Source of the DNA: Flavobacteriaceae bacterium PS02336 | Lineage (GTDB): Bacteria > Bacteroidota > Bacteroidia > Flavobacteriales > Flavobacteriaceae | Assembly: GCA_029960065.1 (NCBI GenBank) | Contig: JASCOF010000001.1 | Span: 248,001-312,000 of the forward strand | Direction of reading: 5' to 3' | Length of the DNA: 64,000 nt | Shown here: piece by piece, positions 49,784 to 58,754 of the stretch | How positions within the stretch are numbered: the first letter of the stretch is position 1 | How the letters are laid out: each line of letters begins with the position of its first letter | The notes under the pieces: model-generated | Told to the model about the DNA's origin: nothing | Databases searched by the model: none | The model's input: only the letters and a program-made list of their open reading frames with translations | Made by a program: the position numbers and the translations under genes

Positions 49784-50611
49784 ATGACAACACAGCAGCT
49801 ACACGAACAAATTCTTCAAAAAAAATCATTTTTATGCGTTGGTTTAGATCCAGATCTAGCTAAAATACCACAGCACTTATTGGAAACAGAAGATCCGATT
49901 TTTGAATTTAATAAAGCAATAATCGATGCAACACATGATTTAACGGTTGGGTACAAGCCTAATACAGCATTTTTTGAAGCCTACGGAATAAAAGGATGGA
50001 TGTCTTTGCAGAAAACAATTAATTACATCAACGAAAATTATCCTGATATTTTTACGATTGCCGATGCAAAAAGAGGTGATATAGGAAATACTTCAAGCAT
50101 GTATGCCAAAGCATTTTTTGAAGATTTGAATTTTGATAGTGTAACGGTTGCTCCTTACATGGGGAAAGATTCTGTCGAGCCATTTTTGGCTTTCGAAAAT
50201 AAACATACAATTATGCTGGCCTTGACTTCAAACGAAGGCGCTTTTGATTTTCAGACTTTAAACACGAACGGTCAAGAATTGTACAAACAAGTATTAGAAA
50301 CTTCTAAAACTTGGAAAAACAGCGAAAACTTAATGTATGTTGTAGGTGCAACAAAAGCAGAGTATTTTACAGAAATCAGAAAAATTGTTCCAGACAGTTT
50401 TTTATTAGTTCCAGGAATTGGCGCTCAAGGCGGAAGCTTATCTGAAGTTTGTAAATACGGAATGAATGATAAAGTGGGACTTTTAGTAAACTCGGCAAGA
50501 GCGATTATCTATGCATCAAAGGGAACTGACTTTGCTGAAAAGGCTAGGGAAGAAGCTTTGAAGGTACAACAGGAAATGGAAGAGATTATAGGTTTGAATT
50601 TTCAAGTTTAA
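49784..50611 (+). CDS. pyrF: Orotidine 5'-phosphate decarboxylase
   Basis: 275 aa, the length of the larger (class 2) bacterial enzymes. The start [14 protein letters not shown], the catalytic D-x-K-x-x-D set in [13 protein letters not shown] and the [13 protein letters not shown] loop, plus VPGIGAQGG near the phosphate-binding end, fit the family. It makes UMP from OMP, the last step of de novo pyrimidine synthesis. Downstream is a hairpin repeat and then the cobalamin-receptor-like gene; probably separate transcripts. Confidence 0.96.
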   Translation: MTTQQLHEQILQKKSFLCVGLDPDLAKIPQHLLETEDPIFEFNKAIIDATHDLTVGYKPNTAFFEAYGIKGWMSLQKTINYINENYPDIFTIADAKRGDIGNTSSMYAKAFFEDLNFDSVTVAPYMGKDSVEPFLAFENKHTIMLALTSNEGAFDFQTLNTNGQELYKQVLETSKTWKNSENLMYVVGATKAEYFTEIRKIVPDSFLLVPGIGAQGGSLSEVCKYGMNDKVGLLVNSARAIIYASKGTDFAEKAREEALKVQQEMEEIIGLNFQV

Positions 50612-50635
50612 AGTTTTACTTTGAACATAATTTAA

Positions 50636-50703
50636 CCGCAAAGTCCGCGAAGATTTTTCGCAAGGTTCGCAAAGTTTTTAGATAAAGCTTTGCGGACTTT
50701 GCG
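50636..50703. repeat. GCAAAGT-type hairpin after pyrF
   Basis: CGCAAAGTCCGCGAAG pairs with CTTTGCGGACTTTGCG (one mismatch), with extra GCAAAG words in the loop. It is a diverged relative of the hairpins in the 51.5-52.4 kb array. Confidence 0.7.
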
Positions 50704-50725
50704 ATTAAAAAGACAATCATAATAA

Positions 50726-51526
50726 ATGAAACAATTAAAAGATCAAATAGGAACTATTCATTCTTTTGAAACCACTCCAAAACGCATAATTTCATTGGTT
50801 CCTTCTCAAACCGAGTTATTATATGATTTAGGTTTAGAAGATAAAATTATCGGAATTACGAAGTTTTGTGTTCATCCGTTTCATTTTAAATCAACTAAAA
50901 AGATTGTTGGCGGGACAAAGAAAATTCATTTCGAAAAAATAAAACTGCTCGAACCAGATATTATCATTTGCAATAAAGAAGAAAACACAGAAGAGATTGT
51001 AAAACAATTGCAGGAAATCTGTCCAGTTTGGGTTACGAATATCGTTTCCATAGAGGATAATTTCCAAATGATTTCAGATTTTGGACAATTATTTAATTGT
51101 AGAACTGAATCACAAAAGTGGAACAACAAGTTGACATTCGCTTTAAGCGATTTCAAAAATTATATAAAAGATATAAAGGAAAAGAAAGCCGCTTATTTTA
51201 TTTGGAAAGATCCGTATATGGTTGCAGGAAATGATACTTATATCAATGAATTATTAAAACTAAATCATTTTAAGAATATCTACGAAGACAAAGGGCGTTA
51301 TCCAGAAATTGAATTAAAGAAGATGCGTTTGGAAGGGGATCCCGATATTGTTTTCCTTTCTTCAGAACCGTATCCTTTTAAAGAAGAAGATGCTTTCGAA
51401 ATAGGAAGATTTACACACCACGCCAAAACCATCTTCGTAGACGGCGAAATGTTCTCTTGGCACGGAAGCAGATTATTAAAGGCTTTCGCTTATTTTAAAT
51501 TACTGCAGGAAAGACTTAGAAATTAG
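50726..51526 (+). CDS. Cobalamin-type periplasmic-binding-fold receptor (helical backbone metal receptor)
   Basis: 266 aa. RIISLVPSQTELLYDLGL followed by DKIIGITKFCVHP and KIHFEKIKLLEPDIIICNKE are typical of BtuF/FecB-like proteins with a long connecting helix. No signal peptide or lipobox is seen, so it may be cytoplasmic or use another anchor; this is unlike classical BtuF. It could bind cobalamin or a heme/siderophore. A B12-dependent enzyme (icmF) lies 8 kb downstream. The last codons are copied twice in the tandem array that begins inside this gene. Confidence 0.8.
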   Translation: MKQLKDQIGTIHSFETTPKRIISLVPSQTELLYDLGLEDKIIGITKFCVHPFHFKSTKKIVGGTKKIHFEKIKLLEPDIIICNKEENTEEIVKQLQEICPVWVTNIVSIEDNFQMISDFGQLFNCRTESQKWNNKLTFALSDFKNYIKDIKEKKAAYFIWKDPYMVAGNDTYINELLKLNHFKNIYEDKGRYPEIELKKMRLEGDPDIVFLSSEPYPFKEEDAFEIGRFTHHAKTIFVDGEMFSWHGSRLLKAFAYFKLLQERLRN

Positions 51527-52032
51527 TTTTTTTTTCAAGTTGTTGGTGGCTTAAACGCAAAGAGCGCTAAGATTTACGCAAAGTTCGCAAAGTTTTTTAC
51601 ACAAAGCTTTGCGAACTTTGCGTTTTTAATGAGTCTCGCAGATAAAAAAAAAACTTGCGTTCTTTGCGTTTAATTTAAATTACTGCACGAAAGACTTAGA
51701 AATTAGTTTTTTTGTTTCAAGTTGTTGGTGGCTTAAACGCAAAGAGCACTAAGATTTACGCAAAGTTCGCAAAGTTTTTACACCAAGCTTTGCGAACTTT
51801 GCGTTTTAAATGAGTCTCGGAGATAAAAAAACCTTGCGTTCTTTGCGGTTAATTTAAATTACTGCCCGCAAGACTTAGCAATTAGTTTTTTGTTTCAAGT
51901 TGTTGCTGGCTTAACCGCAAAGAGCGCTAAGATTTACGCAAAGTTCGCAAAGTTTTTTACACCAAGCTTTGCGAACTTTGCGTTTGTACACACAATCTCA
52001 GATAAAAAAAACCTTGCGTTCTTTGCGTTTAA
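51495..52032. repeat. Three tandem ~180-bp units including the 3' end of the receptor gene
   Basis: Unit borders are about 51495, 51675 and 51854. Each starts TTAAATTACTGC and then the last ~9 codons of the receptor gene with its stop (CAGGAAAGACTTAGAAATTAG-like, here quoted in part as GAAAGACTTAG), then AGTTGTTGGTGGCTTAA, then a two-tier hairpin. Inner stem ACGCAAAGTTCGCAAAG is perfect with its complement; outer stem AACGCAAAGAGCGC pairs imperfectly with GCGTTCTTTGCGTT. Units 2 and 3 carry a few substitutions. Confidence 0.9.
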
Positions 52033-52060
52033 ATTATGTTCAAAGTAAAAATTTCTAAAA

Positions 52061-52209
52061 AAAAAGAATGCCGACATCTAGAAGACGCCGGCATTATTTA
52101 ACTAACCAAAACCAAAATAATAAATAACCAGTTTATTACATTACAAAGGTCAGATATAAATCAATGTAATGCTGTTAAGATCTTGTTATTACTTTGTTGA
52201 ATATAAGTT
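52061..52209. repeat. 149-bp duplicated block, copy 1
   Basis: Starts AAAAAGAATGCCGACATCTA with a hairpin to GACGCCGGCATT and continues TAACTAACCAAAACCAAAAT, ending TTGTTATTACTTTGTTG and TAAGTTA. It recurs 407 bases downstream with few changes. On the minus strand the GCCGGC hairpin is followed by CTTTTT, so the block reads as a short leader ending in a terminator. Confidence 0.8.
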
Positions 52210-52284
52210 AATGTTTAAAAATTGCAGTTAAAGCATTTGTTTCAAGTTTCAAGTTGCAGGTTGGTTTTAAAATATGTTGGTTTT

Positions 52285-52400
52285 ACCGCAAAAGAGCGCT
52301 AAATTCACGAAAAGTTCGCAAAGTTTTTTCACAAAGCTTTGCGAACTTTGCGTTTGTACAACATTCTCAAATAAAAAAAACTTTGCGCTCTTTGCGTTAA
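52285..52400. repeat. Fourth GCAAAGTTCGCAAAG hairpin, between the duplicated blocks
   Basis: ACCGCAAAAGAGCGCT, then AAGTTCGCAAAG pairing with CTTTGCGAACTT, then TTTGCGCTCTTTGCG. Same two-tier design as the three tandem units but without the copied gene end. Confidence 0.8.
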
Positions 52401-52467
52401 AATCAAACGCATAGTAAAGCAACTTGAAACCAAGAAAACTTCAAACCTAAAACTACACTTTTTACCA

Positions 52468-52616
52468 AAAAAGAATGCCGGCATCTCGAAGACGCCGGCA
52501 TCATTTAACTAACCAAAACCAAAATAATAAATAACCAGTTTATTACATTACAAAGGTCAGACATAAATCGATGTTGTGCTGTTAAGGTTTTGTTATTACT
52601 TTGTTGGACATACGTT
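52468..52616. repeat. 149-bp duplicated block, copy 2
   Basis: Same sequence as copy 1 with a better hairpin (AATGCCGGCATCT-CGA-AGACGCCGGCAT). It lies directly upstream of the katA promoter. Confidence 0.8.
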
Positions 52617-52725
52617 AAGATTTCTAAATGACCGATTTTGAGTATTTTGTAACAATAAATAACTTTTGATTATTAAATTATAATGTCAATCAATTTTGTT
52701 TATGAATATGCTAAAGATAAGTTTG

Positions 52726-52733
52726 TATATTTG
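52726..52733 (+). promoter_or_regulatory. Putative -7 box of katA
   Basis: TATATTTG (TAnnTTTG) 24 bases before the ATG. Confidence 0.55.
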
Positions 52734-52756
52734 ATAAAACATTAAAAATCAGCATT

Positions 52757-54250
52757 ATGGAATCAAACAAAAAATTAACAACTGCCACAGGAACTCCCGT
52801 TCCAGACAATCAAAACATCCAAACTGCAGGACCGCGCGGACCTGTTTTATTACAAGATTTTTGGTTCTTAGAAAAGATGGCGCATTTTGACCGAGAAGTA
52901 ATTCCGGAAAGAAGAATGCACGCCAAAGGATCTGGTGCTTACGGTACTTTTACCGTAACGCACGATATTACAAAATATACCAGAGCCGATATCTTTTCTG
53001 AAATAGGAAAGAAGACAGAAATGTTTGCCCGCTTTTCGACAGTAGCGGGAGAAAGAGGTGCTGCAGACGCGGAAAGAGATATTAGGGGATTTGCTTTAAA
53101 ATTCTATACCAACGAAGGTAACTGGGATTTGGTAGGAAATAATACTCCAGTTTTCTTTTTTCGTGATCCAATGAAATTTCCAGATCTGAACCATGCTGTA
53201 AAACGTGATCCAAAAACCAATTTAAGAAGTGCTGATAACAATTGGGATTTTTGGACATTATTACCAGAAGCTTTACATCAAGTGACCATTGTAATGAGCG
53301 ATAGAGGGATTCCGAGCTCTTACAGACACATGCATGGGTTTGGAAGTCACACATTTAGTTTTATCAATAGACAAAATGAGCGACATTATGTGAAATTTCA
53401 TTTCGTAACACAACAAGGAATTGATAACCTTTCTGATGAAGAAGCAGCAAAACTAGTTGGCGGCGACCGCGAAAGCCACCAAAGAGATTTATTTGATGCT
53501 ATTGAAGAAGGAAATTTCCCGAAATGGAAAATGTTTGTTCAAATTATGACAGAAGAACAAGCTGAAACCTATCGTTTTCATCCTTTTGATTTGACGAAAG
53601 TTTGGTTAAAAAAAGATTTTCCATTGATTCCAGTTGGGGAATTTGAACTAAACCAAAATCCAGAAAATTATTTTGCAGAAGTGGAACAAGCCGCTTTTAA
53701 TCCCGCGCACGTGGTTCCAGGAATTAGTTTCTCTCCAGATAAAATGCTTCAAGCCCGTTTATTCTCTTACGGAGATGCACACAGATATCGTTTAGGAGTC
53801 AATAATTTCCAGATTCCTGTAAACTCATCTCGATGTCCGTATAATACCTTTCATAGAGACGGAGCAATGCGTGTAGATGGAAATAATGGATCTAAAAAAC
53901 ATTATGAGCCAAATAGTTTTGGAGAAATGCAGGAACAGCCAGAATTTAAAGAACCGCCTTTAAAACTTCATGGTGATGCTTGGGCGCATAATTTTAGAGA
54001 TGATGATAATGATTACTTCACGCAGCCGGGACTATTATTCAATTTATTGACTCCTGAGAAAAAACAATTGTTATTTAAAAATACTGCTGCACAAGTTGGC
54101 GGAGCGCAGCAATTTATTCAGGTGCGTCATATCAGAAACTGCTTTAAAGCTGATCCTGCATACGGAGAAGGCGTAGCAAATGCCTTGGGAATGACTATGG
54201 ATGAAGTAAATGCTTTTGACGATCCGAGATTGGAAATTGTAGTTAGATAA
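52757..54250 (+). CDS. katA: Catalase (clade 3, small subunit)
   Basis: 497 aa, the usual small-subunit length. Catalytic His55 lies in [13 protein letters not shown], the distal Asn in [14 protein letters not shown], and the proximal heme Tyr in [14 protein letters not shown] at ~338. Breaks down hydrogen peroxide in the cytoplasm or periplasm; no signal peptide. Single gene. It is preceded by duplicated repeat blocks and close to dps and the stress cluster, but I see no shared operator. Confidence 0.98.
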   Translation: MESNKKLTTATGTPVPDNQNIQTAGPRGPVLLQDFWFLEKMAHFDREVIPERRMHAKGSGAYGTFTVTHDITKYTRADIFSEIGKKTEMFARFSTVAGERGAADAERDIRGFALKFYTNEGNWDLVGNNTPVFFFRDPMKFPDLNHAVKRDPKTNLRSADNNWDFWTLLPEALHQVTIVMSDRGIPSSYRHMHGFGSHTFSFINRQNERHYVKFHFVTQQGIDNLSDEEAAKLVGGDRESHQRDLFDAIEEGNFPKWKMFVQIMTEEQAETYRFHPFDLTKVWLKKDFPLIPVGEFELNQNPENYFAEVEQAAFNPAHVVPGISFSPDKMLQARLFSYGDAHRYRLGVNNFQIPVNSSRCPYNTFHRDGAMRVDGNNGSKKHYEPNSFGEMQEQPEFKEPPLKLHGDAWAHNFRDDDNDYFTQPGLLFNLLTPEKKQLLFKNTAAQVGGAQQFIQVRHIRNCFKADPAYGEGVANALGMTMDEVNAFDDPRLEIVVR

Positions 54251-54438
54251 GATTCTAAGTTTCTAAGATGCTGAGATTCTAAGTTTCTCAGTATTAAGCT
54301 CTAGAGTTATTATAAAGCAAACCCGACAGGTTTTTAAAACCTGTCGGGTTTCTTATTTTGAGATTATTGTTGTCAGACTGAGCAAAGCCTAAGTCTCTCA
54401 GATCAAGAAAACTTAGCATCTTAGCCTCTCAGAACCTT
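54250..54438. repeat. Two-tier hairpin after katA: CTAAG/CTGAG arms around a terminator
   Basis: Left arm GATTCTAAGTTTCTAAGATG then CTGAGATTCTAAG; right arm AACTTAGCATCTTAG then CCTCTCAGAACC, imperfect complements. The inner ACCCGACAGG hairpin is between. This lies between convergent katA (+) and purU (-). Confidence 0.75.
54319..54354. terminator. Bidirectional terminator, ACCCGACAGGTTT type
   Basis: Perfect 16-bp stem AAACCCGACAGGTTTT and complement. Nearly the same as the hairpin after valS. Confidence 0.9.
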
Positions 54439-54446
54439 TAGAATCT

Positions 54447-55301
54447 TTAAGAAAAAACCACCGTCTTATTGCTGTAAACCATCGTTTTACGTTCCGAATG
54501 TAATTTTATGGCTCTTGCTAAAACTATTCTTTCTAAGTCTCTTCCTTTCATAATAAAGTCTTCTACAGAGTGAATGTGCGAAACTCTTGCAATATCCTGT
54601 TCGATAATTGGGCCTTCGTCTAATTCTTCCGTTACATAATGACTGGTTGCGCCAATAATTTTAACTCCTCGCTTAAAAGCCGAATGATACGGTTTGGCAC
54701 CTGGAAAAGCAGGTAAAAATGAATGATGAATATTGATGATTCTATTTTCGTAGATGGAAATCAATTTTGGTGTAATAATCTGCATGTAGCGCGCTAAAAC
54801 AATAAAATCAATATCGTATTTTTTTAATAACTCAATTTGTTTCGCTTCACCTTCTTCTTTATTGTCTTTTGTAAAAGGCACAAGATGAAACGGAATATCA
54901 AAACGTTCAGCAATAGATCTTAAATCGTTGTGATTGCTGATTATCAACGGAATTTCGATATTCAATTCGCCAGCGCTGTAACGTCCCAAAATATCAAAAA
55001 GACAATGATCGTATTTGGAAACAAATAATGCCATTTTAGGTTTCTGTTCCTGACTGTATAAATTCCATGACATGTCAAATTTAGAAGCCAGAGTTTGGTC
55101 AAAATCTTCCTTAAAACTTTCAATTGTAATTTCAGAATTGGCAAATTCACATTCCAATCTCATAAAAAATACATTTTGCTCTACATCAACGTGCTGGTCA
55201 ATATAGGTAATGTTTCCGCCAACTTTAGCAATAAAAGTAGTAACAGAAGCAATAATGTTTTTTTGATCTTTACAGTGAATTAAAATGGTTATTTTTTGCA
55301 T
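54447..55301 (-). CDS. purU: Formyltetrahydrofolate deformylase
   Basis: 284 aa. An N-terminal ACT-like domain (~1-85, TILIHCKDQKNIIASVTTFI) precedes the formyltransferase fold with FIVLARYMQIIT, the catalytic IINIHHSFLPAFPGAKPYH and GATSHYVTEELDEGPIIEQD, which carry His and Asp of the active site. It hydrolyses 10-formyl-THF to formate and THF, supplying formate for purine synthesis and balancing one-carbon pools. Single gene. Confidence 0.95.
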   Translation of the reverse strand: MQKITILIHCKDQKNIIASVTTFIAKVGGNITYIDQHVDVEQNVFFMRLECEFANSEITIESFKEDFDQTLASKFDMSWNLYSQEQKPKMALFVSKYDHCLFDILGRYSAGELNIEIPLIISNHNDLRSIAERFDIPFHLVPFTKDNKEEGEAKQIELLKKYDIDFIVLARYMQIITPKLISIYENRIINIHHSFLPAFPGAKPYHSAFKRGVKIIGATSHYVTEELDEGPIIEQDIARVSHIHSVEDFIMKGRDLERIVLARAIKLHSERKTMVYSNKTVVFS

Positions 55302-55341
55302 TCTTAATAATTGGTTATTTTGGTTAGTGACAAAGTTGCAA

Positions 55342-55357
55342 TCCCGAGGCCTCGGGA
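55342..55357. repeat. 16-bp perfect palindrome amid GACAAAG words
   Basis: TCCCGAGGCCTCGGGA between ACAAAGTTGCAA and CAAAGCCGCAAAGG; then AACCTTTGTCCCTTTG completes another inverted arm. It lies upstream of purU and downstream of the DUF4197 gene. Confidence 0.7.
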
Positions 55358-55417
55358 CAAAGCCGCAAAGGTTGCTTTGAACCTTTGTCCCTTTGTTTCT
55401 CTGAACCTTCGGAAAAA

Positions 55418-56137
55418 TTATTTCCCATCCTGCATTGCAAAAACCTTTTGTAATAAAGGAGTTGTTCTTGCAGAAATGTCGTTTCTTATTTCTTTTTCTT
55501 CCACAGCAATCATTTTAAAAACGCCAGATAAAGCTTGATTAGTTGTATAATCAGTCAAATCTGGATTTACCTTTTTTACTAATGGAATAGTATTGTATTT
55601 GTTTATAATTTTGGTCCAGACAGCATCTGCACCGACTTTTTCGAAAGAACTTTTGATTACTGGGCTGAATTTTCCGTATAATGCCGTTGTTGTACTGTTT
55701 TGAAGATAGCTTGTTGCAGCACTGTCATTTCCTAAAAGAATATTTTTAGCGTCTGTAAAAGTCATGTTTTTAACAGCTGTAACAAATATTGGAGTAGCTT
55801 CTTTTACAGCATCTTCTGCAGCGCGGTTCAGCATTTTAATTCCTTCATCGGCTAGAGAACTTAAACCTACTTTTCGTAAAGTTGCATCTACTTTTTGTAA
55901 TTCTTCTGGCATTAATATTTTTACGGCTTCATTTTTATAAAACCCATCAACAGCAGTAAGTTTGCTTACTTGTTCTGTAATTCCTTTATTAAGAGCTTCT
56001 TTTAATCCAGAAGCAATATCAACAGTTCCTGTACTTGGGATCTGCGATGCTATTTGAGGCAATTGATTTAAAGTCTGTTGTACCTGTGCGCAAGACGTTA
56101 GAGAAAATGTAACGGCTAATAGAAAAATTTTTTTCAT
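55418..56137 (-). CDS. DUF4197 domain lipoprotein
   Basis: 239 aa. MKKIFLLAVTFSLTSC is a lipoprotein signal with Cys16. The helical body (ASGLKEALNKGITEQVSKLT, then FYKNEAVKILMPEELQKVDA, then NQALSGVFKMIAVEEKEIR) is DUF4197, a common Bacteroidota family of unknown function, probably outer-membrane or periplasmic. Single gene; 213 bases upstream of it show no ORF or clear element. Confidence 0.88.
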   Translation of the reverse strand: MKKIFLLAVTFSLTSCAQVQQTLNQLPQIASQIPSTGTVDIASGLKEALNKGITEQVSKLTAVDGFYKNEAVKILMPEELQKVDATLRKVGLSSLADEGIKMLNRAAEDAVKEATPIFVTAVKNMTFTDAKNILLGNDSAATSYLQNSTTTALYGKFSPVIKSSFEKVGADAVWTKIINKYNTIPLVKKVNPDLTDYTTNQALSGVFKMIAVEEKEIRNDISARTTPLLQKVFAMQDGK

Positions 56138-56351
56138 TATTGGGGTTTATTTAAGTTTCAAAAATACTACTTATTCAAAAATAAAGCCACAATTTTATTT
56201 GATTGCCGGTAACATTTTGTTTTAGAAATAACAAAATTTCCTCCATCTCAAAATTAAGAAGATAAGCCATAGTAAGCCTCGTATTTTTTAGGACAATTTA
56301 TCCTAAATAATACCAATTTATTTAAAAAGGAAAAAAACGCAAAAGTTGTTT

Positions 56352-56702
56352 TTATTTATACGATAATTTGGACTGCGGATTGTAAACGGGTTTATTCGTA
56401 TTTAAATCATTTAGAATAGTTTCGGTATAATCCTTACCTCCTTTAATTAAGTAAAAAAGAGATTTTATAACATAGATTGGTCCGTAGGGGAAAATTCTCC
56501 AGCCTGTGGATAAATTAAGATAAAAGTGTTTTAAAGCATATTTGAAAGTGCTTTCGTTTGGACGCACAAAATAAATATTAGATTCCTTAATTCTTTTTAC
56601 CATTTTAGAAAATATAAATGGAAAAACAATAAACTTTGCTCCTTGCTGAATTAAGACGTTGATTTCAAACATTGTTAGGCCTTCGATATTATTTGTCTTC
56701 AT
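56352..56702 (-). CDS. Hypothetical 116-aa protein
   Basis: Start taken at MKTNNIEGLTMFEINVLIQQ, because the 34 residues upstream are Phe-rich and unlikely, and a promoter-like ATGATTTTTGCAC lies within that stretch. Basic, with one moderately hydrophobic segment (GAKFIVFPFIFSKMVKRI) and a second near GPIYVIKSLFYLIKGG. Likely membrane-associated. No family recognised. Confidence 0.55.
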   Translation of the reverse strand: MKTNNIEGLTMFEINVLIQQGAKFIVFPFIFSKMVKRIKESNIYFVRPNESTFKYALKHFYLNLSTGWRIFPYGPIYVIKSLFYLIKGGKDYTETILNDLNTNKPVYNPQSKLSYK

Positions 56703-56843
56703 AATAATGCAGGTTTTAAATAGTACAAATAGAGGTATGATTTGAGTGCAAAAATCATAATATTTTGAAAGAAAAAATACTCGTAAATGTTTTAAAAATA
56801 ACAAGTTATGTTTTTTTTTGTTTTGTTTGTAAACAAGAGTAAA

Positions 56844-56880
56844 AAAGTGAGAACTTATCTAAAAAAGATAAATTCTCACT
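56844..56880 (-). terminator. Terminator of the L,D-transpeptidase gene
   Basis: Stem AGTGAGAA-TTATCT / AGATAA-TTCTCACT with one mismatch and an A-run on the left. Confidence 0.8.
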
Positions 56881-56899
56881 AAAATTGAATAGAATTATA

Positions 56900-58459
56900 T
56901 TATTGAGCGGCAACTGGATTTTCCTCAGTTAACACGTTATCTTTTTCATAAACATCTTGAAAGAAGCCTATTTCGCCATTTTCATTTACTAATGAAGTAA
57001 AATAGGTAATGTAAATAGGAACTTTTTTAGACAATTTAAAACTGTTTTCAGCTTTACCATCCATAGCTTTATCAATTTTTGCCTGAGTCCATTCTGGATA
57101 ATCTTTAAGCATTGCAACAGCTAATTCTTTTGCTAGTTTTACATTAATACAACCGTGGCTGAATGTTCTTTTTTCGAAATCAAACAATGTTTTAGACGGT
57201 GTATCGTGCATATAAATATCATCTGGATTTGGAAACATAAATTTTACCAAACCTAAAGAGTTATCTGGACCTGGTTTTTGTCTTACCTGACCGTTTACCA
57301 TTTCCATATTTTTCTCTGCCAGATAATTTGGATCTGAAGCGATTTTAGATCGCAGCTCATTTTGAACAATACTCTGTGGAACTGTCCAATAAGGGCTGAA
57401 AACGATTCTGTCGATTTCGCCATTAAAAATGGTGGTTTTAGTTAAAGGCGCACCAACAAATACAGGTGAAGTCAACTGTACTTTTCCATTTTTAACATAT
57501 ACCATTTCATAAGAAGGAACATTTACCAAAACATATTCATCGCTTGCAGCAATTTGAGCAGCAATGGCACGGCATCTTTCCATATTAAGTTTTAAAGTTT
57601 CCATTTTTTCGGTAAGCGGAACATTCATTTCTTTAATATGTTCTTCAGCTAAGATGTAGTTAGGTTTAAATCCGTTACGAACTTTGTATTTCATTACAGC
57701 ATCCATTAATTCACGATCGTAAACATCACTTTTAGAATCGTGTTTTAGATCGCCTAATAAGTAAAGGCGGGTTCTAACCTGCGCAATAGTACTAGAAACT
57801 GCATCTGGACGTAGATCTTTATAAGGCGCTTCTTCTGGAACAATTGGTTTCCATTTGTGCGAACGATCTAGTTTTTTGTATTTTTTTAATACATCTTCCA
57901 ATTTATAATATTGGTCATATTCTACTTTAGCATCAAGATCTGCAGTAGCAGAAGTCTCTTCAATAGTGCTGTAATTCAAGAAATCTTTAAGCATTGCATC
58001 ATAAGATAATTTTTTCTTGTCTGCATTATTCTTTTTAGTGTATAAAACGTACAAAGAGCTTAAAAGCATATCAGCATCTGTTTTAGAAAGTTTTGTTTCT
58101 GAAGAAGCATCAAACAATTGGTCTATTTCTTTTTGATAAGGAACAACCAAGTCGTTTGTTTTTTTTGCTTTTTCATACAATACAGAACCAAATTCGTTGA
58201 TTTCGTCTTCATCAAACCAAATGCTTCCTAAAGTTCTATTTTTGTATAAAGACATCACATCCGATTTGTATTTTTTTAAATCAGAATATCTTTTGAAGAA
58301 GTCATTAGCTTTTTCGGCGTTTGCAAGATCTGTATCGTTTAAAACAATAGTATGGTTTGAAGTTTTTTTATGGGAAAAATTGCTGTTTTCAATCGTATTG
58401 AAAGAAGATATAAAGAAACTCAAACCCAAAATTACGGTGAATGAATAAAATGTTTTCAT
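56900..58459 (-). CDS. L,D-transpeptidase (YcbB/LdtD-like)
   Basis: 519 aa. Signal/anchor segment at ~5-20; the middle holds a peptidoglycan-binding-like helical part (RTRLYLLGDLKHDSKSDVYD) and the C-terminal YkuD domain has catalytic His and Cys in SHGCINVKLAKELA, with VNVPSYEMVYVKNGKVQLTS-type strands before it. Makes 3-3 cross-links in periplasmic peptidoglycan or attaches proteins to it. The layout is that of YcbB. Single gene. Confidence 0.9.
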   Translation of the reverse strand: MKTFYSFTVILGLSFFISSFNTIENSNFSHKKTSNHTIVLNDTDLANAEKANDFFKRYSDLKKYKSDVMSLYKNRTLGSIWFDEDEINEFGSVLYEKAKKTNDLVVPYQKEIDQLFDASSETKLSKTDADMLLSSLYVLYTKKNNADKKKLSYDAMLKDFLNYSTIEETSATADLDAKVEYDQYYKLEDVLKKYKKLDRSHKWKPIVPEEAPYKDLRPDAVSSTIAQVRTRLYLLGDLKHDSKSDVYDRELMDAVMKYKVRNGFKPNYILAEEHIKEMNVPLTEKMETLKLNMERCRAIAAQIAASDEYVLVNVPSYEMVYVKNGKVQLTSPVFVGAPLTKTTIFNGEIDRIVFSPYWTVPQSIVQNELRSKIASDPNYLAEKNMEMVNGQVRQKPGPDNSLGLVKFMFPNPDDIYMHDTPSKTLFDFEKRTFSHGCINVKLAKELAVAMLKDYPEWTQAKIDKAMDGKAENSFKLSKKVPIYITYFTSLVNENGEIGFFQDVYEKDNVLTEENPVAAQ

Positions 58460-58754
58460 TTTTTTAAATTTTTACGTTACTACTTTTTTTGATGGTAAGC
58501 TTTGGTAAAAATTTGGGGGCTTTTCTACATTGCTAAATTACTTTAGAGGGCCTTAAAACATGTTTCCAGATTTTAATTAAATGTTGCGAAATTGCCATGT
58601 CTTTAAGCTTTCTTTAACTATATCAATTAGTTACGTAAAATGTTACCCCTTGGGTTTACGAAATCGATTTATTTTTGTTAAGATAAGCTTATAGTGATGA
58701 TCGAATATTAAAATATTTTGTAAATTGCCCTCATAAAATTATCATATTCATAAA

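Noticed and set aside
51495..52032. CRISPR array
   Set aside because: Units are ~180 bp and nearly the same throughout, with no unique spacers and no cas genes; this is a tandem duplication.
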